A stretch of 64,000 nucleotides of DNA, from NCBI RefSeq assembly GCF_051020975.1, contig NC_135039.1:14668692-14732691 (forward strand), in the 5' to 3' direction. Below are positions 1 through 12,618 of the stretch, piece by piece. Under the pieces are notes generated by a model, which had not been told where the DNA came from, made no database searches, and was given only the letters and a program-made list of their open reading frames with translations. The stretch's first letter is position 1, and the number at the start of each line of letters is the position of its first letter. Source of the stretch: Osmia lignaria lignaria. Its lineage: Eukaryota > Arthropoda > Insecta > Hymenoptera > Megachilidae. A program made the translations under genes and the position numbers.

Positions 1-2527
1 TCTCCAGTTAGCTTCATCATAATTCACACGGTAGTAACCTAACGAAAGAAATATCATTCCATGACAGTAATCCAGGCAATATATACAGGGTGGTCCATAA
101 AAACCCAACCGTATAGCTTGATGCAAAACAGGGTCATTCTTTGAAATTATACATTTTCAAATAATCATAATTACCACTTTGTTGTTTATTTACTATAATC
201 CAGTCGTCTGGGTCAATTCCATCAACAGTTAAAACCTCATTAGGCTTCAACCATTTGATGGACCCAATGTCTGAGAAATCTGGGTTAGACTCTGTTGCAT
301 AAGTGATGGGTACCCACCATTGATGCGTTTCCTTTTCATCTTTATATTCTGTACTATTAGCATGCATATGTACATCGACCAATGCAAAATCTTCCTGCCT
401 CAATTTCATCTCTCCAGTTGAATAATTACGTTCGACAGTTACTAATGGGTATCTCTTTTGTTTGATCCAGGTGTCCATAACCTCCTTTACATTGAAGTCG
501 CTGTGGGGAACGTCTGACTTGTCCAGGGCACTCTGCAGGGCTCTCCACAGGCAGTCAGGATCTGCAGAGTCGTATTCGCTAAACAACAGAGTATTTAATT
601 TATTTATTTTTTGGTATATAGGATAAATAAGGGTGAAGCTATACTAACTGTCTATCCAGATAGTCTACGACGCCCTTCTGGAAGACCTCTGGAGAGATGA
701 TATTGGACAGCATGTGCAGAATGGAGGGAGCTAAATTAAAAGAAAATTTTATTTATGTTCTATATTGAATGTTATACATAGTTTGTACAATACGACACCT
801 TTTTTATAAATGGCGATTGAAAAGGCAGATTTAATTTGCTCGGGCGTTTCTAAGTCAACATCGATTGGATTTGTATGCCATTGAGTATCTGTAACAAGGG
901 AATCTTGAAGAGAACTGATTATGAAATAATCAATCTCTCTCCAGTTCTTGAATATCTGGAAATTATGTTTGAATGAGAATAGGCAATCGAAGAAAATAGG
1001 TACCTACAGGTTCCAATTCCTGTTCTACTATTGTTAAAAATTCGAATAATAATAACCTTGTTTAAAGTGTAGTGCTGGAAGTACGAGGCAAATCCTTCGT
1101 TCAACCAAATGTGCGACCACCAAATTGGACTGACCTTATTACCAAACCACTGATGGGCTAACTCGTGTGCCACTGTCTTTGCAATGGCTCGCTTTCGTTC
1201 CAGAGAATTCACACTCTCATCAAAAGCAAGATTTATTTCCCTGGAAAAAAGGTGCAATTAGCTAAAATAAGCCTGGCTTTCATGTGCAACTTAGGCTTTC
1301 CTTAGTTAAAAGAAAATGTGAATGAAGAAATGTCCCATCATCTGCCCTATATGCCCTAAGCTCTTCCAAGGCAAGTGACTTTAAGCTCCTCCCTTTACCC
1401 CCACTCTTACGTATGGAAAGCCCTCATTGCACCCAAGTGTACAAACCAACGTACGGATATGTAATAAGTCCCCAGTTCTCCATAGCACCCGAACCGTGTT
1501 GAGGAAGAGCAACATGATCCATCTTTGGCACTCGGACCGTACTATTTGTATATTGCTCCAACACCCTAGTTGCTTTCTCTGCAATTTCAAGAGCATATTT
1601 CAAATGAGGAACAAGTTCCTTCCTGCTCCAGATGTTAATAGAACCATCGGCATTCGATATCTTCTCGAAATCAGCAACCACGTAGGCTACTAGATAAGTG
1701 GACATAACAGGTGTCTTCTCAAAGTGCGTCCACCTTTTGCCATCAGCTTCATCGACATTGGTTTTCTCTCTTACCGGCATATTCGATAATGCTGTATAAT
1801 TGTCGTAATGTTTGATGGAGATGTTAAACGTTGCCTTCAGGGCAGGCTCATCCCAACAGGGAAAGGCGTAACGAGCATGCGTTGGCTCGAAGTGTGTGGC
1901 AACCAGCCACCTAGAAATTATTATTTATTATTTTAATCAGCCACAGTGGACTCTTGTTATATTGCCGCCAATGTGACTATAGTGGCGTGAGAAACAAAAT
2001 GGATATTCTATATTACCACTATATCTTCATCGTTTTCTAACTTACACATCATTTCCTTCCTCATTCGTGTAGTAACCTTTAAAAAATCCATGCAATCCCT
2101 CTTTGTAATGTCCTGAGAATCTCATGGTCATCCAGTATTCTCCCTCCTCAAGAATCCTATCAACGCTTATTATCAATTGGTCTGTCGTCTCAATATAAGT
2201 GTGAGCTTCTGGCCTAAGCACAATGCCATCTGAGTAGATTACCCGCGTTGCATTCTCATCTACGTTTAAACGTACCGAATGCAATGCAATATCTGAGGTT
2301 GGTTCTAGAACCTTGAAATGTATGATAATTTCGCCTTTGAATCCAGAGTCACCATCAATGTCTGGTATTATTTTCAGGTCGTAGTGTACGGGCGCTGTAG
2401 AGTTTGGCAAACGATAGTTAATTTTGGTTTCGTTATTAGGATTAGTCCCTGGGTCGTCATTTTGAACAGGAAGTGCTGATATGGCGCACACGAGGACAGA
2501 AATTGCAATAATTTTTGCATATGCCAT
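1..2527 (-). CDS. Aminopeptidase N-like M1 metallopeptidase 1 (3' end outside the window)
   Basis: Zinc exopeptidase that should remove N-terminal residues from peptides at the cell surface or in the gut lumen. Exons, in coding order: 2046-2527, 1455-1910, 1057-1240, 799-955, 649-730, 175-578 and 1-38 (continuing off the window). All junctions are GT/AG and in phase, giving 601 codons. The N-terminus MAYAKIIAISVLVCAISALP is a signal peptide. Seen: GAMEN substrate motif at about residues 302-306; HELAH zinc site at 338-342 with the third ligand Glu at 361 in WLNEGF; the family's transition-state Tyr in the following IYKK segment; and the YYRVNYDE block at the window edge. The ERAP1-like C-terminal domain is mostly missing because of the edge. 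It is the first of three tandem paralogues on this strand. Membrane anchoring cannot be judged. Confidence 0.93.
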
Positions 2528-3325
2528 CCTGGAAAATAATTTTGTTGCTGTTGCAATTTGGAATTTCAGACTTTAATTGCATAAAGATTTATTGATTTAT
2601 TTATTTATCTGTTAAGTTTAAAACTAGTACTTACATGTACAATTTGATTATTTATTAAATTTACCACTTGTTACTGCTTCTTAAATTCACTAATTTTATT
2701 TTTCACCTGATTAACGGTAAATATAATTATAACATTCTTAACATTGTTTCATTCTACAAAAATGAAACTATCCATTTTCTTGAATAGACTAGATAACGAA
2801 TGTGAATGTTCAGCTTTATAAAGTAGCGAATGATTGAGCGAATAATTAATCCGATTAACCTACATCCTTCATTGTTAAGCAGTATACAACAATGAACAAT
2901 AGATTTCATAGATTTTGAGAAACAATTTCATGTTACTGCATATTTTTTTCATGTAGATTAATTCTTTGAAATAATTTATCATTTATTAAATTTAATTATT
3001 CATAAAATTAGTAAGTTTGCTATTTCCTCAGCAGACTATACTGAAAAATAAATAAACTTATCTTTAGTAAATAATTCTCAATAACGATAACATTTTATTA
3101 TAAATTCTCTGCAATACAAAAATATGTTTCAAACATTTTGCCATAATTACAGACATATTTCAATTATTTACAACATTTAAGTTAAATGGTATTTCAAGTC
3201 TTAATAAAATTACACTCTCTCTTGAAGTACTGTAGAATTTTGTTTACAAATAAATATCCTGCGATTCTTACAACACAATCAGTGTAAATGAACAATTAAT
3301 CGACGCTAGAATAATGATAAATTTC
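2528..3325. other. Spacer between aminopeptidase genes 1 and 2
   Basis: AT-rich, no credible coding region. It is the 5' flank of gene 1 and the 3' flank of gene 2. On the minus strand a TATAAAG occurs near 2817-2823, a possible TATA box for gene 1. The gene 1 start codon is directly preceded by TTTTCCAGG, which looks like a splice acceptor, so a noncoding first exon may lie in this spacer. Confidence 0.4.
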
Positions 3326-6300
3326 TTAGTAGAATCGTGTAATAAATATTGACAAAAGAACGAGGAGAGACGCGAACGTTAGAGATGTGGCACTGTTGAA
3401 TAGATTCTCGTTACTGAGCAACCACTTTTCAATCACTTCTTCATTAGATTCAAGCCACTTCATATTCTTCGATGCTTTCAATACCATATCCTGCACATGT
3501 TTAGCCTCTAATTCCTTGGCCACGAATTTACTTAGCTAAAAGAGAAACAAACAATTTAAAAATGCATATCACAAATAATTTGACGAAATTCAAAAAGGTC
3601 GCAAAATCGCTGAAATTTAAAAAAAGATACAAAATCCAATTCTGGAATGAAAGATCATACCTCCACGTATTCATCACGGGTTTTAATGTAGTTTGCAATG
3701 GCTTGGACGGACGTTCTGATCACACTATCCACATTGGGCCTAAAATCGGAGAATTCAATTATTCATTTAATCGCTTGATCATATAAATTAATCTTCATTC
3801 ATGTCACATTAATTACAATTTCTTTATCCGCTCCTGTTGTGTGAGAAGCGTCTCCAGAGTGATGTTAACACCATCTGCATGCTCGGACACAATGCCTTGT
3901 ACCGCGACGTCGAAGCTCACCGGAGGATTTTCCTCGAGTGTTAAGTTCAGATACTTCTTCAAAACCTCTACCGAATTAGAGCAGCCTGGAACGTTGAGCA
4001 TCAGTGATCTCTTTTCGTCTTCGTCCTTCGCTGACTCCAACAGTTTGTCCAGAGTTTTCTTCCATTTGTCAAAGTCAACGTTTCTTACTCCAGCACAGAG
4101 AATGGTGTTTCTCAAATCAACGTCCAGCCTGTAAATGGTAGAAACGAACAATGAAACAACCACAGTGGGATATAGAGGAGGCATGCACGCGAGATTAGCC
4201 CTACGGGCGTCCGAGTGCCCGGCTGCGCATGCCGGCTCTAGAGGCGCCTCTTTCCTTGCCGCTATACCTATTTTTGGTGGAATCTTCAAACCATAAGTTG
4301 TATTTCTCCGTGGTGTATTTCGTGCATTTTTCAATGCCAGCTTTGCAGGCCCATTTTATTAAGTCCGTCCTAAGAATCTTATGAAGTTCGCTCTCATCTT
4401 TCTTCACCTCAAATCCTACTTCCTTCACCACATTTTTGGTTATAAATTCGATGTATTTCTGCAATGATTCCAAACATTAAGAAAATCCCAACGAGGCTCG
4501 AATTACATATCGCCATCAGATTTGGAAATCAGTGTGCATAGTACGAACTGTACCTACCTTAAATATATAATAACGTTTAGAGTTGCGCATCATGTTGTTC
4601 AAGAAGTTCAAGTTTCTGATGGTTGATGACCAAGGAACATAATCGACCTCCTTATTAAGGTAATTTGTGAGGCTCAACGCGGTTGTATAATCCAGATAGT
4701 CTGCCTGGGCTAGACTGAATACATCATCGATCAGCTGAGCACGGTTTATCGGTGGTATGTTGGCATAGTCATTAGTCTTCAAGTACGAATCCAATTTCTT
4801 CCAGTTCTCCTCGTCATAGTTGACGCGATAGTATCCTAGAAATTCAAATAATTTGAAACAGCGTTCCAACTATCAGTTCCTCTTCGATCTTACGTTACAT
4901 ACCTGAGTGTAACTTGTTGAAAAGAATCCATTCTTTAGTGTCAATGTTAATAGTCACAGAATCGCCATTTGCCTTTAACCACGCAACTGGCGTGGTGTTC
5001 TTGAACTCAAGCTCGGATTTGTGGGTGTACGTCAGTGGTACCCACCATTTTGTTTCGTCCGTCGATCCGTCCGACAGGAATCGCTTCTGGCTTACTTCAA
5101 ATTCTCCATCTTTGACTTTTTTCACATTGACAACTGGAAAACCTGGTTTGTTTACCCATTCGTTCATTATCTCGGAGAAATTGGCACCACCCCATGTTTT
5201 GTCCCCCGCTGCATTCTGAAGAGCTGCCAGAAGATCGTTCGATGTAGCAGCAGTCTTCTGGCTGTAATAATAATTAACACGTTATAGGTAAAAATATAAA
5301 GTCCTAACTTTATCAAACATTTGTTCCAATAGAGCTGATTACACCATTATGGGGGCCGGATTAAGATTTTTAGGGTCCCGGGGCTATCAGTCCTTCAAGG
5401 GCCTTCGTGGTTAATAAACTTGGTTTAAAAATTTAAATTTATTTTAAATCAAAATTAAATAATATTTTATTTATGGCTTATTGTAGCCCCCCTCCCCTTA
5501 GTCCTCTTCTTAATTGGATTCTGACCATTATGCAGCTTAGGATACTGAAAAGTAGGATTTCAATTTCAAGAAAGAAATGTTTAAAATACTTACTATTTGT
5601 TTAGATAGCCCTTGAGTCCGTTTTGGAAGACCGTGTTGGTCAAAATATGGGACATCATTCGAATAACCGATGCAGCTGTAACAAATGATATTAAATAATG
5701 ATAATAAAATATATATTGCATTTTGAAAATTACTTCAATAATTTGAATTACCATGATTATTTAAAAATAAATTTAATTAATTTCAATTTTAAAAAAAGGG
5801 AAAGCACAGAATTAATTTCTACATTTAATACAATAATCCAAGATATTAATCTTAAACTTTAGATTTGAAAATTAACTAATCAAACCCTTGATAATTCTAT
5901 ATTGATATTAGTTTATTGAACACTTTTTATATCAATTCATCTAATTCCATTTCGATAGTTCGATCTGTACTATGGACTTTGCATATCCTATCGCGCAATG
6001 ATTAAACAAAATTCTTAACTTTTTCATCATCTCGCCTCTTATGTTTTATCTATATCCCGATAATGTTTATAACTGACGGATAAGATATTAAAAGAATCCA
6101 ATAATAAATGAAAATTATTAAAAAATCAAGATACCATTTCTGTCGAATATTATCGTAAATATGTTTGAAAGAATTTTATAAGAAGGATTGTAAAGCTTAC
6201 ACGACCGACGATAACGAGATTACGTGACAATATTACCTTTTTGATAACCGATACTGTCGAAAAGACTGCTAATTTCGCTCGGACTTTGAGCGTCCTTGTT

Positions 6301-7865
6301 CATGTGGCGGACATTTTGGACCGCATCGGCGATGAAAGCATTTCCTTGGATGTTGGTCACCACGAACGTTTCGTTTAGACGCCATTCTGGTATCAACTGG
6401 AAACAAGAATTACAAATTACAACTAATGATTCTATAAAGATAAAATAAAAGATAAAACTTCTTAATCTTTCATTGACGCCATATTGATTAAGAATATGGT
6501 TTCAAGGACGTATCAATTAGCTTCAGGTTCACTTAATGATCACTTTGACCGTAATTTATAAATATTATGTTATAATAATAAAGATGCAAAATTAAAAAGG
6601 TTGTGAGAAAATTATAAAAAAGTATAAATTTTGTGTTAAAATTTAATTAAATCAGATAATGGAGATTCTACTGTAGTAGCCATTATGAAATATACTATTT
6701 GGGTTAGGTTAAGTTAGGTTGGGTAAGTTGCTAATTTCAAATTATACAAATTTATGGTTTATGAAGGTTCTATTGTATTAGTCATTATGAAGTGTAATAT
6801 TTGGGTCACTTACTTCATGAGTGATGAAGTATTGCATGTAAGTGGCAAATCCTTCGTTCAGCCAAATGTACTGCCACCATTTTGGACTGACAAGGTTTCC
6901 AAACCATTGATGGGCGAATTCGTGGGCTATGACGGTGGCTATGCTCTGTTTGCTGCGAGTTGTGGTAACACCTTCTTCGTACAGAAGAGAAGTTTCCCTG
7001 CAACGAAATATTTTTAAGTTCCATTAGAATCATATTTAAAATTAATTTTAAAAGTAATTTTCAACAAACTTTAAGTGCCATAAGCGCCACTTTGAAATGT
7101 TTTTATGTCATAAAATGATGTCAGGCTATTTAGCTATACATCAGTCATTTCGAAACCTAAAATTGCCATTTAAAATTCAGAACTTAAAATTTGGTATTTA
7201 ACTCGTTAACATCTACTTTCGAAAAGAGGCATATTTCATTTTATTTATCCATTAGCGTTAATATCTTATTAATATATATATAGTCTGAAGATAACAATCG
7301 TCTGGTTGCTTGAAGGTATCTAAAGTCCACTAGAAAATAGGACATTCCCAGAGACAGTCAATAATACGTATAAGAATTAACTCCTATCTTTCATATCATG
7401 CGTTTTCATTTCGAAATGTATCTGATAAGAACATTTCTTACTTCCATTTACTTCTATGTAACAAATTAATATTGTCAGATACGAATCGATACAACGTATC
7501 AAATTATATAACTATTTACAATTTAATAGTAATTTTTGTGTTGCCATAATCAGAAGAAAAATTCGAATTTTTCAATTAAGTGAAGTATAATCGAGTAAAA
7601 AATGAAAGTCACTGTAACACTTATCAATGAAAGTTTGCCAGCTTGTAGAGCTCGTCGAGCTGAACACGCCTATACCCCGTTTTGTGGGCAGACGACTAAT
7701 TGTTTAAAAGATATTAATAATTAAAGTTAGTTACTACTTACATGAGAAGTATGACCGAGTCACACATACCACTCCCGATCTAGGGTTCAAATCCTTCGAT
7801 CCCAACATTTTTTTTTTTTTTATATAATTTGTCTCTTTTTCAATAACCATTACCTAAAAATTATC

Positions 7866-7899
<34 letters not shown>

Positions 7900-9757
7900 C
7901 AGTTACCCGGGATTTGAACCGGGGACCTTTACATTACTAGTCAGGTGTTCAACCACGGAGCAGATCCGTGATTTGTAATTTGAAGGTCCTCGGTTCAAAT
8001 CCTTGGTTCCCAAAAAATTTTTTTTATTTTTATGATAATTTTGATGTAATAGTTATTCAAAAAGAGACAAATTGTCATTAAAAAAAAAAAAAAATGTTGG
8101 GAATCAAGGATTTGAACCGTGGATCTCTAGATTGCGAGTTGTATGTGTGAGTCTATCATACTTCTCAATGTAAGTAGTAACTAACTTTAATTATTAATAT
8201 CTTTTAAACAATTAGTCGTCTGCCCACAAAATGGGGTATAGGCGTGTTCAGCTCGACGAGCTCTACAAGCTGGCAAAGTTTCATTAATAAGTGAGTGTAA
8301 CACTTGGGTAGTTCCCCTTGGAAGTTTAAATAATAATCTTGTTGCATTAAATTTCCAATACCCATTTGGATTAAAAATATTTTTTATATTATCAAGTCAC
8401 TGTTTAATAGTTGGGCATGGAAATGTAGTGCGGTTAATATTTTAATAAAAATAGCGAACAGTAGTAATCACCTGTAGGTTACGAGACCCCAGTTCTCCAT
8501 GGCAGATGGTGAGAAATCTTTGATAGTAACTTGGTCCATTTTCCTTACGTAGGAGGAATAATTAAGACCAGTATACTCGTTCAATTTACCAATCACCTTC
8601 TGGCCTATCTCCAAAGCATACTTGCCATGTTCCTTCGCGTGTGATTTGGTGCATACTCTAAACGATTTGTCACTGCCTTCCAAACATTCGTAGTCAGACA
8701 CTACGAATGCCACCAGATAAGTGGACATTGGGGGGCTCTTCTCGAAAGTACTGACCAGTTTGTTCCCTTCTATTTTCTTCGGTTCGCCAACTAGAGGCGT
8801 ATTCGCGATCGCTGTGTACTTGTCCGAATGGGTTATGGTAATTGTGAAGGGTGCCTTGTATTCAGGCTCGTCCCAGCATGGGAATGCCCATCGTGCTCCT
8901 GTCGGTTCGAAATGGGTTGTAGCGATGTACCTGTAAAGAACATCCTCTCGTTACAAATAGAAAACTTAATCTAACCCTTTCTTGAATTTCCATACTTTAG
9001 GCCCGTAGATGGTTACCTAGGACCATTATTTAACCCTTGAAAGGCGGAGTCAATCGTCACCCACACAGGAACAGCGTAAAGTTTAGAAAATTATTATTAT
9101 ATGGAATAGAAAAGTTAAATTGAAATTAGGCCTCTCTCCGTGGTCCGCCGTCCAAGGGTTAAGTACTATTTTACTGAATACTTAAAATATCTATATCAGA
9201 GGTTCTCAATTTGTAAAAATTTTAAAAATTATTTAACTCTCGAACATTGAAGTCTCAATCGTGACCCAGACGTTAATAAAAATTTATTCTTACTTCACGT
9301 TATTATCTTTATCAAAGTATCTGCTCCTGTAGAATCCTTTCGTGTTATTGTGTAATTCACCAGTAAATTTAATGAGCAAATTGTAATTTTTGGTCTTGGC
9401 TGGCTTTCCGCTTAAGTGGATGACCAAGAATTCAGGTTCTTCCTGATGATCCACTTCAGTCGCTGTGACTGCTGGATCCTTTGGATCTTCCGCTGTCACG
9501 GTGACGTTTTCCTTCGTCACATTCAAATGTTTCGCGTTTAAGGTAAAACTGTTGATGTCATTCAGAATTTTAATCGTGATTTTCACTTGTCCAGTAAATA
9601 TAAAGTTCGTCAAGTCTGGCTCCATCGAGAGTTCGTAATTTATTACGGACACATCGTTTGGCAGTCTGTAGTTGATCTCCGCCTGGGAGGAGGCTACGTC
9701 TCCATAAGCCACGTTACACGTGACCAGGAGCAGGACGAACGAGAGTACTCTCGACAT
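3326..9757 (-). CDS. Aminopeptidase N-like M1 metallopeptidase 2 (complete, GPI-type)
   Basis: Complete M1 zinc aminopeptidase of 925 residues. Exons: 9294-9757, 8472-8930, 6814-6997, 6237-6396, 5594-5675, 4903-5261, 4558-4835, 4268-4458, 3817-4128, 3661-3739 and 3326-3535; all phases agree. The start at MSRVLSFVLLLVTCNVAYG gives a clear signal peptide; an upstream in-frame Met (9820) would spoil it. Zinc site HEFAH at residues 333-337 with Glu 356. The substrate motif reads SAMEN (297-301) instead of GAMEN. The catalytic Tyr is in the GYQK segment. The protein ends in a short hydrophobic tail after small residues (NSATSL, then LLVLLSIFI), typical of a GPI-anchor signal, so it probably sits on the outer (midgut brush-border) membrane. 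Exon lengths match gene 1, supporting tandem duplication. Large introns hold mobile elements. Confidence 0.95.
5352..5523. mobile_element. hAT-like MITE with 9-bp target duplication
   Basis: A 172-bp GC-richer insert in an intron of aminopeptidase 2. The direct repeat ACCATTATG flanks it exactly (5343-5351 and 5524-5532). The ends form imperfect inverted repeats of about 35 bp: the left begins GGGGCCGGATTAAGA and the right, read on the other strand, begins TCAGAATCCAATTAAGAAG. The right terminus ends in CTG, as in hAT elements, and an 8-bp (here 8-9) duplication fits that superfamily. No coding capacity. Confidence 0.75.
7618..8293. mobile_element. 676-bp foldback element carrying tRNA-like Pol III modules
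   Basis: Two inverted arms of about 250 bp (7618-7860 and about 8045-8293). The outer 150 bp are nearly identical, from CACTTAT through the GCTCGTCGAGC block. Four canonical Pol III B-box matches (GGTTCAAATCC) occur: one per arm facing inward, and two in the centre facing each other. Several are followed by T or A runs that would terminate Pol III on the relevant strand. The central minus-strand copy resembles a 3' tRNA half with T arm and anticodon-like loop, but no complete cloverleaf is present. Imperfect 7-bp flanks (ACTGTAA at 7611-7617, AGTGTAA at 8294-8300) may be the target duplication. It lies inside a large intron of aminopeptidase 2. Confidence 0.8.
9030..9162. mobile_element. TTAA-ended MITE, copy 1
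   Basis: 133-bp element in the first intron of aminopeptidase 2. Left end TTAACCCTTGAAAGGCGGAG, right end (other strand) TTAACCCTTGGACGGCGGAC: inverted repeats of about 20 bp. The copy at 10135-10265 shares ends and length. TTAA at both termini suggests TTAA-type (piggyBac-like) insertion; this is inference. Confidence 0.75.
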
Positions 9758-12618
9758 CCTGGATGAATCTGCTTTGCAAAACATGTCACTTGTTAGACAG
9801 TGTACCAGAACTGAGTACATTAAGAAATGGTCGTATTTGATCGCATGTGGGTATTAATAATTCATGTAGGACGTTTAGTACAATTCCTATTAACTATTAA
9901 AAATGGCGAAAGTGAAGAAAACTATCAGTAATCTAAAATCTAAAATATCTTCTGAACTATCACTTAATATTTTCTTTTAAAAAACAATAAAATGCATTGG
10001 CTGAAGTCTAAAGGATACACAATTTCATTTAAGAAAACGAAAACGACATTCAAATGTTTGAACCTCCTAAGAATCTATACATTCCTTCAAGTCTACATTG
10101 CCCCGAAGTGTACACCCAAATATTAACAGATTACTTAACCCTTGAACAGCGGAGCCTGGGACAATAATGACCCAAATTAACAAAATATGTGGAAAGGAAA
10201 CAATATGCATTATAAAAATAAATTAGAATCGGGGCTCTCTCCATGGTCCGCTGTCCGAGGTTTAAGACAAAATTGCACTCTCGACACTCGAATAATTGAA
10301 AATATTTTATTTAATCACTTCCACTTTCTTATGTTTGCACTTCTCATCACACTCTGAATAAATAATTATATCTTTTCTTAAATTTCCTTCATGAATTATT
10401 CTTGAAGATCCACCTTCCCGAAATTTATCTGAACCCACACGAAATCAGAGTTTATTTAAAAGAAAATAAAATTCAGTTGCAAATTATAGCTGTAGGATTA
10501 GCTAAATAATGACTCCAGATAACGTACCTTATAAAATATGAATAATGGCCGATGGCGAACGCCGGCTAACCGTCTTTTAAACACTTTGTACCAATGTCCC
10601 TGCCTTATATGGCTGTCACAGTAGGACTATTATCGAAAATATATCCGACATTCCTAATCTTATCAATCTTGTTGTCACGATCGGAGTTATTATGTATGTG
10701 TCGGTTAGTAACCGGTCTATTATATCCGTAAAAATTTCTTTTAATCCTTTTATTCTTCTACAAATCCGAAGATTTACTGATAAACGAAATACAGAAGGAT
10801 TCCGTTTGGGAGCCTTTAAAAATAAATCCTACAATGTGGATGATTTTACTAACTTCCATTTTTTCCTTTCCTTCTTATCTTCAATATCATTTGGAAATTC
10901 TCGATTGATAATTTCAGGAAAATTTGATCGATCTTTATCGATGAACGTCATTCAATAAAAATAAAGAGATTCATTCTTCGAGTTGTATTACACAGAATTG
11001 AAATTTTTGGAAAGAACATGTCAAATTTAATTTTAATCTTTTTTACAATTTATTCGATTAGATATTATTTCAATATATGAAAATTGTTTGAGTGCATCAT
11101 TGCTGTGGATCGTGATCGACCCCTGCACCCCTATCCCAGGGTTAAGGATACTCTTCTTATTAAATCACAGTTAAAAATAAACCATTTTTAGGATTTTGTT
11201 TAAAAAAAAAGACTGAAACCTGTAGTGTTATATAACTTTTTATGCTTCATTTGATTATCACTAAAGATAATAAATGTCTTCTTCTTTTAATTTTAATTCA
11301 AGTATACGTCCAATGTTGGTGCTCCTAATGTTATGTGGCTGAAATATGAATTTTTAATGAAATTTAATTTCTTAACAATAGTAATTTGAAAAATTAATAG
11401 ATATGATTTTATGAAAAATCTGAAATTTAAAAAATTTGTTGTTAGATAGTGTAATTTTAACTGTTCCTTAATTCTGTTCATCTTTGCCTATCTTCCCTTA
11501 TCAGTTTCTTTTATCTACAGTAATTCAGTTTATTTGTAAAACATGATCTCACGATAACTGATTAAATAGCTTGTTAATTGGAACATATTTGAAAATAAAG
11601 TAGGCATAGTTTATTTTATTCTAAGAATTCTTTTTGCAAATAAAAATAAAAGTCATTTCTATTAAAAATCTTTTCTAGAGCCTTTTGTATAATTTATTTA
11701 TTATTTATTTAACAAGAGCTAAAATAGTTTTGTATTAGATTGGCATCATAAATAACAATTTACATCTAACAAATTCATTAGTACATATTACTAATCGATA
11801 AATGGTGTTTCCAATTGTCAATTAATGTTACAATTCAAATGTGTAATGTTATCACAAAAAGAAATGTAGATTATGACGAATTGATTCCCGGAATTATGAT
11901 AAGCGATCAGTATGGATGACAATAGTTTGATTATCTCGATACTTTAATTAATTTCCTATAGGTGCTTCAATTGGTGTGATAATACTTGGAATAAAGTACA
12001 CGTGAAACCAGAATTCTTTAAAAAGGGCCTAATGCAAAATTTTACTTAGATTACATTCATATTTTTTGAAAATAAAATATATTTTGAAAATAAAAAATAA
12101 GTTAAACAATCATTTTTCATATATATTAAATGTTACATAATAAAGAATAGTGTTATTTTAATTTTTTTATTTACAGAGTATACCACATTCTTGTTTTTTA
12201 ATTACATAGATTTAAGAAAATATGATGTTTTATGAAAAAAAAGGAGATATTGTTGATTATTATTCTAGAAAATGGGAACAGGAAGTACAATACATTTGTA
12301 TAAGTCGAAAATATTTCTTTTGAAATTTGATATCTTTTGTCTATCATAAATAGATTTAAAATTATCTTTCAAGGTTCCAAAAAATAATCTCTTCTTCCTG
12401 TGATAAAATAAAAACCTGAAAGACGTTCGTTAATATTCTCCATATATAATCAGTTTTTATTAAATTTTAAAGTATAGAATTTTGAAAACTGGAATAAAAA
12501 TATTCGTGTTATTAATTATAGAAAATTATTAAGAGATATGCAGCTGCCTCAAAGTAACTGTTTCTGACGAATATATTCCAATTCTACCTTTGCTATTTTA
12601 TTAAACAAAGATTAAGAG
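9758..12618. other. Spacer between aminopeptidase genes 2 and 3
   Basis: About 2.9 kb, AT-rich, with no gene I can support. It contains the 5' flank of aminopeptidase 2 and the 3' flank of gene 3, and one MITE (10135-10265). On the minus strand CATATAAGG near 10601-10608 could be a TATA box for gene 2. GATA-like TTATC sites occur (for example near 10658 and 11500), as is common in insect gut genes, but they are too frequent in such AT-rich DNA to weigh much. Confidence 0.4.
10135..10265. mobile_element. TTAA-ended MITE, copy 2
   Basis: 131-bp element homologous to 9030-9162. Left end TTAACCCTTGAACAGCGGAG, right end (other strand) TTAAACCTCGGACAGCGGAC. The right halves of the two copies share CTCTCTCC, then GTGGTCCGCC or ATGGTCCGCT. 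Confidence 0.75.

Noticed and set aside
7890..8020. Functional tRNA genes inside the foldback
   Set aside because: T arms and B boxes are present but no complete acceptor stem or cloverleaf could be formed; they are tRNA-derived pieces.
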